Below, piece after piece: positions 41,358-50,229 of a stretch of DNA of 64,000 nucleotides. Under the pieces are notes generated by a model. That model searched no databases. It was given only the letters and a program-made list of their open reading frames with translations, and was not told the DNA's origin. The position numbers and the translations under genes were made by a program. Numbering within the stretch: position 1 is the stretch's first letter; every line of letters starts with the position of its first letter. The DNA is from Nocardioides sp. Soil774 (lineage in GTDB: Bacteria; Actinomycetota; Actinomycetes; Propionibacteriales; Nocardioidaceae): positions 255,922-319,921 of the forward strand of contig NZ_LMSM01000007.1 in the NCBI RefSeq assembly GCF_001428125.1, read 5' to 3'.

Positions 41358-42710
41358 ATGAAAGCGACGGAGGAGAAGTCCACCACCACGAGTCGGCGCG
41401 CGCGCGGCGACCTGTGGGCGATGGTGTTGTTGGTGCTGGCCTCCTTCATCTTCACTGCCGACCAGGTCGGCGAGCACCAGATGATGTCGCCGATCGACGA
41501 GTACCAGTACGTTGGCTACTACGCCTCGGTGGCCGACCAGGGCGTGGTGCGCCAAGGCACGGAAATGCCCCTGTTCGCGAAGCGGTACATGGTCTGCCAC
41601 GGCGTCCGCGCGATCCCTGAGATGGGTCGCAACCCAGCCGGGTGCCGCGCCCCGGAGAGCGTCAACTACCCCATCGCGGGAGGCACGACGGCTGACCTCT
41701 ACACGCCCCTCTACTTCCTGAGCATCCGCGCGATCGCCCAGCCCCTCGTCTGGGCCAAGGTCGGTTTCGTCGACGCCGGACGACTGGCGGGCGGCGCCTG
41801 GCTCGCCTTCGGCGCCGTCCTGCTCTACCTCGCAATGCGTCGCATGCGCACCCCCGCCCCCGCCGCCCTGGGGCTGGGCCTCGTCCTGGTCGGATCGCTG
41901 CCAGCCTACTGGGGCAACACCTACATCTCGACCGACGCCACCGCTCTCGCAGCCGGGGCCGCGGCGGCGTGGCTGACCGTGCGAGCACTGCAGGGCGTGC
42001 GCGGGTCGCTCGTCCTCCTCCCGGTCGCCTCTGCCGTCTTCACCCTGTTCAAGCTGCAGAACCTCATCGGCTTCGTGGTCTCGGCAGTCATCCTCGTGCT
42101 GGCAGCGCTGGTCGACGCTGGCCGGCAGCGGGACCAGGGCTCGGGGCGCGTCGGGATCTTCCTGCATGACCGGCGACTCGTGTCCGCCATCGCGATCGGT
42201 CTGGCTGCGATCGCCGCGCAAGGCATCTGGCTCTGGATCCGGGCAGCGCTCGCGGTGGGTCCCCAGCCGGAGCTCGGGTTGGTCGTCCCCTTGGAGGGCA
42301 AGCACCTGGTCCTCGAGCTCGGCAACTTCCTCCCGCTCATGGCGCAAGGCGCGATGGCCCCCTATGCCACCGGACCGGCCAGCCTGCCCGTCTACGCCAT
42401 CGGCACCATGCTCGCTGTCGGCGGCTCGGTCGGGCTCGCGATGTCGACGGGTGTTCCGGCGCGGCGGCGCATCGTCGGGTTGGCCACGGTCGTCACCACG
42501 ATCATCGCTGCTCCCGCGCTCGCGGTGGCCATCGGAGTCATGGAGGGCGTCTACATCCCGATCCCCAACCGTTACGGAGCTTCGCTGTTCCCTTGGGCGA
42601 TCTTGTCGGCCGCGATCCTCCTGGACACGCGGCACCGGTGGGCGAGGTACGCCGTGCTGGCCCTGGGTGCCGTGACCTGGAGCCTGGCGTTGATGATGGG
42701 TGAAGGATGA
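41358..42710 (+). CDS. DUF2142-family membrane glycosyltransferase-like protein
   Basis: A 450-residue polytopic membrane protein with about ten segments. The acidic pair in MSPIDEYQYVGYY sits in the first extracytoplasmic loop, where GT-C glycosyltransferases carry their catalytic D/E. Members of DUF2142 are found in cell-surface polysaccharide loci and likely use polyprenyl-phosphate sugars. It overlaps the next glycosyltransferase by ATGA. Exact sugar and acceptor unknown. Confidence 0.78.
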   Translation: MKATEEKSTTTSRRARGDLWAMVLLVLASFIFTADQVGEHQMMSPIDEYQYVGYYASVADQGVVRQGTEMPLFAKRYMVCHGVRAIPEMGRNPAGCRAPESVNYPIAGGTTADLYTPLYFLSIRAIAQPLVWAKVGFVDAGRLAGGAWLAFGAVLLYLAMRRMRTPAPAALGLGLVLVGSLPAYWGNTYISTDATALAAGAAAAWLTVRALQGVRGSLVLLPVASAVFTLFKLQNLIGFVVSAVILVLAALVDAGRQRDQGSGRVGIFLHDRRLVSAIAIGLAAIAAQGIWLWIRAALAVGPQPELGLVVPLEGKHLVLELGNFLPLMAQGAMAPYATGPASLPVYAIGTMLAVGGSVGLAMSTGVPARRRIVGLATVVTTIIAAPALAVAIGVMEGVYIPIPNRYGASLFPWAILSAAILLDTRHRWARYAVLALGAVTWSLALMMGEG

Positions 42711-43579
42711 GCGGGGCCGCATCGGTGCACGTCGTCGTCGCCTACTGGGGTGATCCTGACCTGCTGGACCGGGCCGTTGACAGCGTGCTGGCCCAGACCG
42801 ACGGCGACTGGCACCTCACGATCGTCGACGACCACTACCCCGACCCGCGCGCCCAGGAGACCTACCAATCGCATCCCGACCCGCGCATCAGCTACTTGCG
42901 CAACGGCGAGAACCTGGGGCTGACACGGAACTTCGAGCGCTGCCGCAGTGTCGCCGTCGCCGAGGGCGGGGACCTCGTGACCTTCATGGGCTGCGACGAC
43001 CAGTGGCTACCGGACTACGTCGCCGAGCTCCGCCGCGCCCGCAGGGACCACCCGGACGCGACCATCTTCCAACCCGGTGTCAGGGTGATCGACGGTGACG
43101 GACGGCCGAGCAACGGGCTCGGTGAGCGCGTGAAGGCGTGGCTGTCGCCGAGCGGTCCCAAGCCGGTGACGCTGTCGGGCGAGGAACTGGCCGCCAGCTT
43201 GATGCGCGGCAACTGGCTCTACTGGCCGTCGCTGGCCTTCGAGCGGTCAGTCGTGGGCAAGCACGCGTTCCGCAGCGACCTGCCGATCGTCCTGGACCTG
43301 GCCTTCGTGATGGACATGGTGCTGGACGGCGCGGAGCTGGTCGTCCTCGACGCGGTGACCTTCTGCTACCGCCGTCACGACCACAGCGCCTCATACATGA
43401 GCTCGGTCCGAGGCAGCCGCTTCGACGACGAGAAGCTCTTCTACTGCGAGATGGTGACCCGCCTGGAGGAGCGCGGGTGGCCGCGCGCCGCGGGCGTCGC
43501 GCGGCGCCGGATCGTCTCGCGGCTGCACGAGCTGTCGCTGGTACCGGCGGTCGTGCTGCGACGCCTGGGCCGAGGCTGA
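42707..43579 (+). CDS. Family 2 glycosyltransferase
   Basis: A 290-residue cytoplasmic GT-A enzyme: VHVVVAYWGDPDLLDRAVDS opens the nucleotide-sugar domain, IVDDHYPD is the first acidic motif and FMGCDDQWLPDY carries the DxD-like pair. It adds a sugar from a nucleotide donor to a growing glycan; specificity cannot be told. Coupled to the DUF2142 gene by ATGA. It converges on the methyltransferase gene with a GC-rich 52-bp gap. Confidence 0.88.
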   Translation: MSGAASVHVVVAYWGDPDLLDRAVDSVLAQTDGDWHLTIVDDHYPDPRAQETYQSHPDPRISYLRNGENLGLTRNFERCRSVAVAEGGDLVTFMGCDDQWLPDYVAELRRARRDHPDATIFQPGVRVIDGDGRPSNGLGERVKAWLSPSGPKPVTLSGEELAASLMRGNWLYWPSLAFERSVVGKHAFRSDLPIVLDLAFVMDMVLDGAELVVLDAVTFCYRRHDHSASYMSSVRGSRFDDEKLFYCEMVTRLEERGWPRAAGVARRRIVSRLHELSLVPAVVLRRLGRG

Positions 43580-43631
43580 GCCACACCCGGGGGGCCGGCA
43601 CCGCCCGGGCTGGGATCGAGGGTGGGCCCCC

Positions 43632-44264
43632 TCAGCCACTCTTGCGAGCGACCACGCAGAACTCGTTGTAGGGGAAGACCCGTCCGGCGAAGCGTGGGAA
43701 CGGAAAGCTGAAGTTCTTCTCGACCGCGAGGCCGACGCGTCGTGCGAGGTCGGCCAGCTCGTGGCCATCGGTGAAGTGAACGTGGCTGCTGTCTGTGGTG
43801 TAGCCCTTCTCCTGAGGGCAGATGAACATCGCGATACCGCCCGGAGCCAGGTAGGGAAGGTAGGCCGACACCAGATCCTCCCAGTGCTCAGGCTCGACGT
43901 GCTCGATGACATGGGCGAACAGAAGGCCCTCGAAGGACTCGGGCACCGCAACCGCGGGCGAGGTCGCCCACTCCTGGGAGGTGTACGCCTCGAACCCGCG
44001 AGCCCGGCACTCAGCGATGGACTCGGGGTTGTGGTCCACCCCGACGGAGTCGCTGCCGAGGTTGGCCAGGTTGCGGCCGATGCCGCAGCCGACGTCCAGC
44101 GTCCGGCCCAGGCCCTGCCGGTGGAGGTTCCATCGGTAGGGGCGCTGCACGTCGAGGACCTGCTTCCAACGAGCTCCGCTCAGGTCTCGAAGGCGATCCG
44201 CGTACTCACGCGACCTCGTGTCGCGGGCATCGTGGTCGGGCAGGTCCGCCGAGGAGCCGTTCAT
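43632..44264 (-). CDS. SAM-dependent methyltransferase
   Basis: A 210-residue class I methyltransferase with motif I LDVGCGIGRNL, acidic VDHNPESI, and motif IV-like LLFAHVIEHVEPEHWEDL. It resembles methyltransferases that modify sugars or lipids in surface-glycan clusters. It is the only minus-strand gene in the glycan block. ATG 44264 is chosen; the open frame upstream runs into the divergent GT gene's promoter region and is not supported. Confidence 0.82.
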   Translation of the reverse strand: MNGSSADLPDHDARDTRSREYADRLRDLSGARWKQVLDVQRPYRWNLHRQGLGRTLDVGCGIGRNLANLGSDSVGVDHNPESIAECRARGFEAYTSQEWATSPAVAVPESFEGLLFAHVIEHVEPEHWEDLVSAYLPYLAPGGIAMFICPQEKGYTTDSSHVHFTDGHELADLARRVGLAVEKNFSFPFPRFAGRVFPYNEFCVVARKSG

Positions 44265-44346
44265 GCGCGGCACCCTATCGCGCAGGTCGCAGGTGCCAAC
44301 GTTGCGACTTCGTCTCCATGAATGCCACCCCGTAACATGACGCCCC

Positions 44347-45027
44347 GTGAGAGACGTCGCGTTCGTGGTGCCCGTGTACAACGAGGCCTCCGTCATCGGC
44401 GACGTCATCGCCGACATCCTGAAGGTCACGCCCCATGCCGTGTGTGTCAACGACGGCAGCCGGGACGCCTCCGCCGCGGAGATCGTCAAGGCTGGCGCCT
44501 ACCTGGTCGATCACCCGATCAACATGGGTCAGGGTGCCGCGCTCCAGACCGGGATCGAGTTCGCGCGCTCGTTGCCCGGCGTGGAGCGGTTCGTCACCTT
44601 CGACGCCGACGGCCAGCACCTGGTCGAGGACGCTAAGCGGATGGTCGACCTCCTCGAGGGCGGCGACGTCGACATCGTCCTGGGCTCTCGGTTCCTTGGC
44701 GCGTCCGTGGGTGCGAGCAAGGCCAAGAAGGCTCTGCTGCGCGCCGCCGTCGCTTTCAGCAACGTGACGTCCGGCGTCCGGCTCACGGATGCCCACAACG
44801 GCCTGCGCGCGTTCAACCGCCACGTCGCGGACACCATCGAGATCACCGCGCCCGACATGACGCACGCCAGCGAGATCGTCGAGCTGATCGCCCGCAACCG
44901 TTACCGCTACCGGGAGGTCCCAGTGACCATCCACTACACCGAGTACTCCCGCTCGAAGGGCCAGGCGAGCGTCAACGCCCTGAACATCGCGGTGGACACG
45001 CTCCTTCGAAAGGTCGGTCGCCAGTGA
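44347..45027 (+). CDS. Family 2 glycosyltransferase, dolichyl/polyprenyl-phosphate type
   Basis: A 226-residue GT2 protein of the DPM1-like group: VAFVVPVYNEASVIGDVIAD, VNDGSRDAS, NMGQGAALQTGIEFA and FDADGQH with the metal-binding DxD. Such enzymes transfer a sugar from a nucleotide donor to polyprenyl phosphate on the cytoplasmic face. GTG start 8 nt after TAACAT. Its end overlaps the DUF2304 gene (ATGA), a very common pairing. Confidence 0.9.
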   Translation: MRDVAFVVPVYNEASVIGDVIADILKVTPHAVCVNDGSRDASAAEIVKAGAYLVDHPINMGQGAALQTGIEFARSLPGVERFVTFDADGQHLVEDAKRMVDLLEGGDVDIVLGSRFLGASVGASKAKKALLRAAVAFSNVTSGVRLTDAHNGLRAFNRHVADTIEITAPDMTHASEIVELIARNRYRYREVPVTIHYTEYSRSKGQASVNALNIAVDTLLRKVGRQ

Positions 45028-45419
45028 TCCTCGTCCAGCTGCTCCTCGTCGGTTCGTTCGCCGCGGTCTTCTTCTACGCCCTGCGGAGCCGGACCGCACA
45101 CGGCGTCTCCGCGACCAAGAAGCTGGCCTTCATGGCGTTCATGCTCGTCGTGCTCATCGCGGTCTTCTCGCCACGGCTCGTCACCGATGTCGCCAACGTG
45201 GTCGGCGTGGGACGCGGAACCGACCTGGTGCTTTACCTGCTCGCCGTGATGTTCTGCTTCTACGTGGTCAACGACTACCTCCGCGGGCAGGAGTCACGCA
45301 ACCAGGTGCACAAGCTCGCACGCCGCATCGCGGTCCTCGAGGCACTCGAGCGCTACGACGTGACCCGCGAGGTCCCGGCCGCCAACCAGCCCGTCGGAGC
45401 GGACGACGACCGTTCCTGA
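45024..45419 (+). CDS. DUF2304 family membrane protein
   Basis: A 131-residue protein with three hydrophobic segments (MILVQLLLVGSFAAVFFYAL, KLAFMAFMLVVLIAVFS, TDLVLYLLAVMFCFYVV) and a C-terminal helix (NQVHKLARRIAVLEALERYD). DUF2304 proteins occur next to DPM1-like GT2 genes and are thought to assist the membrane enzyme. ATGA overlap with the GT2 gene. It converges on the TIGR03960 gene across a 31-bp gap. Confidence 0.88.
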   Translation: MILVQLLLVGSFAAVFFYALRSRTAHGVSATKKLAFMAFMLVVLIAVFSPRLVTDVANVVGVGRGTDLVLYLLAVMFCFYVVNDYLRGQESRNQVHKLARRIAVLEALERYDVTREVPAANQPVGADDDRS

Positions 45420-45450
45420 CTGAGACCGTCGGCTCCCCACGACGCGTCGG

Positions 45451-47409
45451 CTACACGACGGAGAGCGGGAGCAGCTTCTGGCCCGTCGGGCCGACCTGGA
45501 TCTCGGTGCCCATCTCGGGGCACACGCCGCAGTCGTAGCACGGCGTCCAGCGGCAGTCCTCGATCTCGATGTCGGCGCCCTCGGCGGCCGCGAGCGCGTC
45601 CTCCCAGTCGCCCCAGAGCCAGTCCTTGTCGAGGCCGGAGTCGAGGTGCTCCCAGGGCAGCACCTCGTCGTAGTCGCGCTCGCGCGTGGTGAACCAGTCG
45701 ACGTCGACACCGGTGCCGGCCAGGCCGCGCTCGGCGGCCTGCATCCAGCGGTCGTAGGAGAAGTGCTCGCTCCAGCCGTCGAAACGGCCGCCGTCGCGCC
45801 AGACCTCCTCGATGACGCGGCCCACGCGCCGGTCGCCGCGCGAGAGCAAGCCCTCGACGATGCCGGGCTTGCCGTCGTGGTAGCGGAAGCCGATGGCGCG
45901 GGCGTACTTCTTGTCGTCGCGCACGACGTCGCGCAGCTTCTTCAGGCGGTCGTCCGTGGCCTCGTGGTCGAGCTGCGCGGCCCACTGGAACGGCGTGTGC
46001 GGCTTGGGCACGAACCCACCGATGGAGACCGTGCAGCGGATGTCGTTGCGCCCCGAGACCTCACGGCCGGTCGCGATGACGCGCTTGGCGAGCTCGGCGA
46101 CCTGCAGGACGTCCTCGTCGGTCTCGGTGGGCAGCCCGACCATGAAGTAGAGCTTCACCTGGCGCCAGCCGTGGGAGTACGCCGCGGCGACCGTGCGGAT
46201 CAGGTCGTCCTCGCTGACCATCTTGTTGATGACTTTGCGCATGCGCTCCGAGCCGCCCTCGGGGGCGAACGTCAGCCCGGAACGGCGACCGTTGCGGGAG
46301 AACTCGTTGGCGAGGGTGATGTTGAAGGCGTCGACGCGGGTGCTCGGCAGCGACAGGGAGACGTTGGACCCCTCGTAGCGGTCGGCCAGGCCCTTGGCCA
46401 CGTCAGCGATCTCGGTGTGGTCGGCGCTGGAGAGCGACAGCAGGCCGACCTCCTCGAAGCCGGACTTGCGGATGCCGTTCTCGACCATGGCGCCGATGGT
46501 CTCGATCGACCGCTCGCGCACCGGACGGGTGATCATGCCCGCTTGGCAGAACCGGCAGCCGCGGGTGCAGCCGCGGAAGATCTCGACCGAGAAGCGCTCG
46601 TGCACGGTCTCGGCCAGCGGCACGAGCGGGTTGGCCGGGTAGGGCCACTGGTCGAGGTCCATCAGCGTGTGCTTGCGCACGCGGAACGGGATGCCGGGAC
46701 GGTTGGGCACCACGGCCTCGATCGAGCCGTCGGCGGTGTAGGCGACGTCGTAGAAGCGCGGGACGTAGATGTTGCCGGTCACCGCGAGGCGGCGCAGCAG
46801 CTCCTCGCGGCCCCCGGGCCGGCCCTCGCTCTTCCACTCGCGCACGACGTCGGAGATCGCCAGGACGACCTCCTCGCCGTCGCCGAGCACCGCGGCGTCG
46901 ACGAAGTCGGCGATCGGCTCGGGGTTGAAGGCGGCGTGACCGCCGGCGATGACGACCGGGTGGTCCTCGGTGCGGTCGGCGGCGTGCAGCGGGATGCCGG
47001 CGAGGTCGAGGGCGTTGAGCATGTTGGTGTAGCCGAGCTCGGTGGAGAAGCTGAGGCCGAACAGGTCGAACGCGCCCACCGGGCGGTGGCCATCGACGGT
47101 GAACTGCGGGATCTGCTCATCGCGCATGACCTTCTCCATGTCGGGCCACACCGAGTAGGTGCGCTCGGCCAGGATCCAGTCGCGCTCGTTGAGCACCTCG
47201 TAGAGGATCTGCACGCCCTGGTTGGGCAGGCCGACCTCGTAGGCGTCGGGATACATCAGGGCCCAGCGCACGGTCTCGCCGGACTCGGTGTCGGCACCGC
47301 AGTCCCAGTCCTTGACGACGGAGTTGAGCTCGCCCCCGACGTACTGGATGGGCTTCTGCACCGACGGCAGCTTGGCCTCCAGGCGGGGGAAGACCGACGC
47401 GACGGACAT
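45451..47409 (-). CDS. TIGR03960-family B12-binding radical SAM protein
   Basis: A 652-residue protein with an N-terminal cobalamin-binding-like domain (about residues 45-190, ending FDLFGLSFSTELGYTNML), a radical SAM core with the Fe-S motif RGCTRGCRFCQAGM, and a C-terminal part ending in a cysteine-bearing WTPCYDCGVCPEMG segment. It binds a [4Fe-4S] cluster and SAM; its substrate is unknown. It normally sits next to TIGR03936 and rne, and here is separated from them by the glycan block. ATG 47409 has GAGGTG 8 nt upstream. Confidence 0.93.
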   Translation of the reverse strand: MSVASVFPRLEAKLPSVQKPIQYVGGELNSVVKDWDCGADTESGETVRWALMYPDAYEVGLPNQGVQILYEVLNERDWILAERTYSVWPDMEKVMRDEQIPQFTVDGHRPVGAFDLFGLSFSTELGYTNMLNALDLAGIPLHAADRTEDHPVVIAGGHAAFNPEPIADFVDAAVLGDGEEVVLAISDVVREWKSEGRPGGREELLRRLAVTGNIYVPRFYDVAYTADGSIEAVVPNRPGIPFRVRKHTLMDLDQWPYPANPLVPLAETVHERFSVEIFRGCTRGCRFCQAGMITRPVRERSIETIGAMVENGIRKSGFEEVGLLSLSSADHTEIADVAKGLADRYEGSNVSLSLPSTRVDAFNITLANEFSRNGRRSGLTFAPEGGSERMRKVINKMVSEDDLIRTVAAAYSHGWRQVKLYFMVGLPTETDEDVLQVAELAKRVIATGREVSGRNDIRCTVSIGGFVPKPHTPFQWAAQLDHEATDDRLKKLRDVVRDDKKYARAIGFRYHDGKPGIVEGLLSRGDRRVGRVIEEVWRDGGRFDGWSEHFSYDRWMQAAERGLAGTGVDVDWFTTRERDYDEVLPWEHLDSGLDKDWLWGDWEDALAAAEGADIEIEDCRWTPCYDCGVCPEMGTEIQVGPTGQKLLPLSVV

Positions 47410-47468
47410 GCTCACAACACCTCACACGATGGGGGCGGCGCCGGGGCACCGCTGGGCAAGGGGCAAGC

Positions 47469-49151
47469 CTACGACGCGATGCCGCTCCGAGCCGCCTTGC
47501 CGGTGCCCCTCGCCTTGCCCTGGGGCTTGCCCTGCGTCTTGCCCTTCGCGGCAGCCTTGCCCGCGCGCCGGGCGGGGCGCCCCTCGTAGCGGTCCGCCTG
47601 CGGGACGTAGGGGTCGTCCTGCGGGACCCCCCACCGGCCGCGGACGAGGTCACGCTCCCAGTCGTGCACCGCGCGCTCGCGGCTGCGCGACTCGAAGTGG
47701 TAGAGCTCGACCCCGGCGACGTAGACGATGCGCAGGCCCGCGCCGCGCACCTTGTAGCAGAGGTCGACGTCGTTGAAGTTGGCCGGCAGGACCTCGGAGA
47801 AGCCGCCGATCGCGAGGAAGGTGTCGCGCCGCATCGCCGCGCAGGCCGCGGTCACCCCGCTCGCCTCCCGGTTGATGATCAGCGCACCGAACGGGCCGTA
47901 CGACGCCCGCGGCAGGTCGCGGTAGGGGTGCAGGTAGTGCCCGGCCATGTAGGCGTGGCCGGCGTGCTGGACGGTGTCGTCGCTGAAGTAGAGCCGGGCG
48001 CCGGTCAGGCCGACGTCGGGCTCGTCGAGGGGCGCGACCAGCTGCTCGAGCCACCCCTCGGAGATCACCTCGACGTCGTCGTTGAGGAACACCAGGCGGT
48101 CACCGGTGGCGCGCAGGCAGCCGACGTTCATCTTCTCGCTGTAGTTGAACGGCCGGGTGAAGCGCTCGAGGACCAGCTTGTCGCCGGCCACCTCGCGCAG
48201 CTCGTCGAGCACCGACTCGGGGGTCGGCACGTCGTAGACCACGACGACCTCGAGATTGCCGTGGCGGGTGCGCGCCAGCAGCGACCGCACGGCTTCGACG
48301 ACCATCACGCGGCGCGCGCCCCAGATCAGGTCGGACTGGCCGATGGTCGGGATGACCACCGACACCTTCACGCCCGGGTCGAGCCGGCGACGCACCTGGT
48401 AGTGCCCGGGCACGGGTCCCTGGCCGACCTCGGCGGGGATCTCCAGCCGGTCGAGGTGGTCCTGGACGGCCTTCGCGCCGGCGATGGTGGCGTACGGCTT
48501 GGCGTTGATGTCGGCAGAGGCGGAGCCCACGACGGCGCGCCAGTGGTAGAGCACCTCGGGGATGTGCACGACGCGGCGCGCGACCTCGCCGACGCGCAGC
48601 GCCAGGTCGTGGTCCTGCGAGCCGTCGTAGCCCTCGCGGAAGCCGCCGACCCGGCGCACGACCTCGGTGCGCATCACCGAGAGGTGCGAGGTGTACATCT
48701 GCCCGCGCAGCCGCTCCGGCGACCAGTCGGGCTTGCGGAACTCGTCGTAGAGCTCGCCTGCGTCGTCGACCTTGTCCTCGTCGGAGTAGAGGTAGTCGAC
48801 GTCGTCGAAGCACTTGATGCGCCGGGCGTTGGCCGACAGCGCGTCGGCGGTCAGCAGGTCGTCGTGGTCGAGCAGCACGATGAAGGTGCCGCGGGCGGCC
48901 TCGATGCCGTCGTTGGACGCTGCCACGATGTGGCCGTTGGTCTCGCGCTCGACCAGCCGGATACGCGGGTCGCGCGCGGCGTGCTCGCGGATCAGCTCGC
49001 GCACCGCCTCGGTGGGCGAGCAGTCGTCGACCAGGATCCACTCCCAGTCCTCGTGGTCCTGGGCCAGCACCGAGGCGATGGTGTCGGCCAGGACGTCGAC
49101 CGGCGGCTCGTAGACGGGCGTGACGATCGAGAACAGCGGCGCGCTGCTCAC
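47469..49151 (-). CDS. Two-domain family 2 glycosyltransferase
   Basis: A 560-residue protein with two GT-A domains. The first (about 8-200) has FSIVTPVYEPP, LVDDCSP and LLDHDDLL; the second (about 268-490) has VSVVIPTIG, FNYSEKMNVG, FLNDDVEV and NFNDVDLCYK. The C-terminus (about 525-560) is a basic Gly/Lys/Ala tail. Such enzymes build rhamnose- or galactose-containing cell-wall or capsule glycans; the sugar is unknown. GTG start overlaps the methyltransferase stop (GTGA). Confidence 0.9.
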   Translation of the reverse strand: MSSAPLFSIVTPVYEPPVDVLADTIASVLAQDHEDWEWILVDDCSPTEAVRELIREHAARDPRIRLVERETNGHIVAASNDGIEAARGTFIVLLDHDDLLTADALSANARRIKCFDDVDYLYSDEDKVDDAGELYDEFRKPDWSPERLRGQMYTSHLSVMRTEVVRRVGGFREGYDGSQDHDLALRVGEVARRVVHIPEVLYHWRAVVGSASADINAKPYATIAGAKAVQDHLDRLEIPAEVGQGPVPGHYQVRRRLDPGVKVSVVIPTIGQSDLIWGARRVMVVEAVRSLLARTRHGNLEVVVVYDVPTPESVLDELREVAGDKLVLERFTRPFNYSEKMNVGCLRATGDRLVFLNDDVEVISEGWLEQLVAPLDEPDVGLTGARLYFSDDTVQHAGHAYMAGHYLHPYRDLPRASYGPFGALIINREASGVTAACAAMRRDTFLAIGGFSEVLPANFNDVDLCYKVRGAGLRIVYVAGVELYHFESRSRERAVHDWERDLVRGRWGVPQDDPYVPQADRYEGRPARRAGKAAAKGKTQGKPQGKARGTGKAARSGIAS

Positions 49152-50191
49152 CGTCCGAGCACCTTGCGGGCCGCGCGACGGGCGAACGACGGGCGCGACC
49201 GGCTGCTCTCGAGCTCGGCGGTGAGCCGGTTGGCGCGACGGGTCAGGCGCTCGGTGCGGGTGCGGGCCTCCTTGAGGCGGCCGCGCACGTTGTCGAGCTG
49301 CTTGCGGGCCCGGTTGAGCTCGGCGCGCAGCCGCGCGTTCTCGCCGCGCAGGCGCGTCACCTCGGCCTCGGAGCCGATCACGTGGTCACGGGTGGTCAAC
49401 AGCTGGTGGCGCGCGTCGAGGACCTCGGCCTGCCACTGCTCCACCTGGCTGGCCTGCTCCGCGACCTTGCCGGACACCTGCGACTCGAGCTGCTCGTTGA
49501 GCGTCGCGATGCGGCGATGGGCCTCGAGGAGCGCGGAGCGCTTCTCGAGCAGCTCGGCGTGCACCACGTCGAACTGGGACTCGTAGCGCTGGGTGAGCGC
49601 GTGGGCCGTGAGCTCCGCGCGCTCGAACATCACCGCCCACGGCGAGAGGAAGCCGAGGTCGACGTCGGTGCGTCGGAAGAAGCCGCGCTCGGCGAACGAC
49701 GCCGCCCACTGCGCGGTCGGACGGGTGTTGACGTGGGTCGCCTCGTCGTGGTCTCCCGGGCTGGAGGAGAACACCACGCGGTCGGTGGCCGCTGTCATCG
49801 CGTCGATCGCTCGCTGCGCGTCGAGCGGGCTCATGTGCTCCAGCACCTCGATGCAGGTCACCAGGTCGTGGCGCTGCACGATCGGCTCGGTGGCCGACGC
49901 CACGCTCAGCCGCGGTCGTACGTCGTCGTGCGCGCTCGCCACCGCGTGCTCGGAGATGTCGGTGCCGTGCGCGTCGACTCCGCGCTCGACCAGTGCCTGC
50001 ACGAGCAGGCCGCGTGCGCAGCCCACGTCGAGGACGGTGCGCGGGTTGGCGATCCCGACGAGACGGTCGGCGATGCCCAGGAAGAAGGAGCGCCACTCGG
50101 GGTTGTCCCAGGAGTAGTTGTCGTAGCCGCCCAGGTGAGCATCGTTGTAGTAGGTGCTCGAGTAGTCCTCCGAGCGCGTTCCCTCGCCCAC
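49148..50191 (-). CDS. SAM-dependent methyltransferase with C-terminal coiled coil
   Basis: A 347-residue protein: class I methyltransferase domain (about residues 10-200) with motif I TVLDVGCARGLLVQAL, GTDIS and LVTCIEVLEHM, then a long coiled coil (about 205-335, ESQVSGKVAEQASQVEQWQA onward) ending in a basic stretch. The architecture resembles proteins that cap or modulate chain length of surface glycans. GTG 50191 with AGGGG about 9 nt upstream. Operon partner of the two-domain glycosyltransferase. Confidence 0.83.
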   Translation of the reverse strand: MGEGTRSEDYSSTYYNDAHLGGYDNYSWDNPEWRSFFLGIADRLVGIANPRTVLDVGCARGLLVQALVERGVDAHGTDISEHAVASAHDDVRPRLSVASATEPIVQRHDLVTCIEVLEHMSPLDAQRAIDAMTAATDRVVFSSSPGDHDEATHVNTRPTAQWAASFAERGFFRRTDVDLGFLSPWAVMFERAELTAHALTQRYESQFDVVHAELLEKRSALLEAHRRIATLNEQLESQVSGKVAEQASQVEQWQAEVLDARHQLLTTRDHVIGSEAEVTRLRGENARLRAELNRARKQLDNVRGRLKEARTRTERLTRRANRLTAELESSRSRPSFARRAARKVLGR

Positions 50192-50229
50192 GTGAGCGTT
50201 CCCCTGTCTGACGGTCGAATTCTGCGGCC

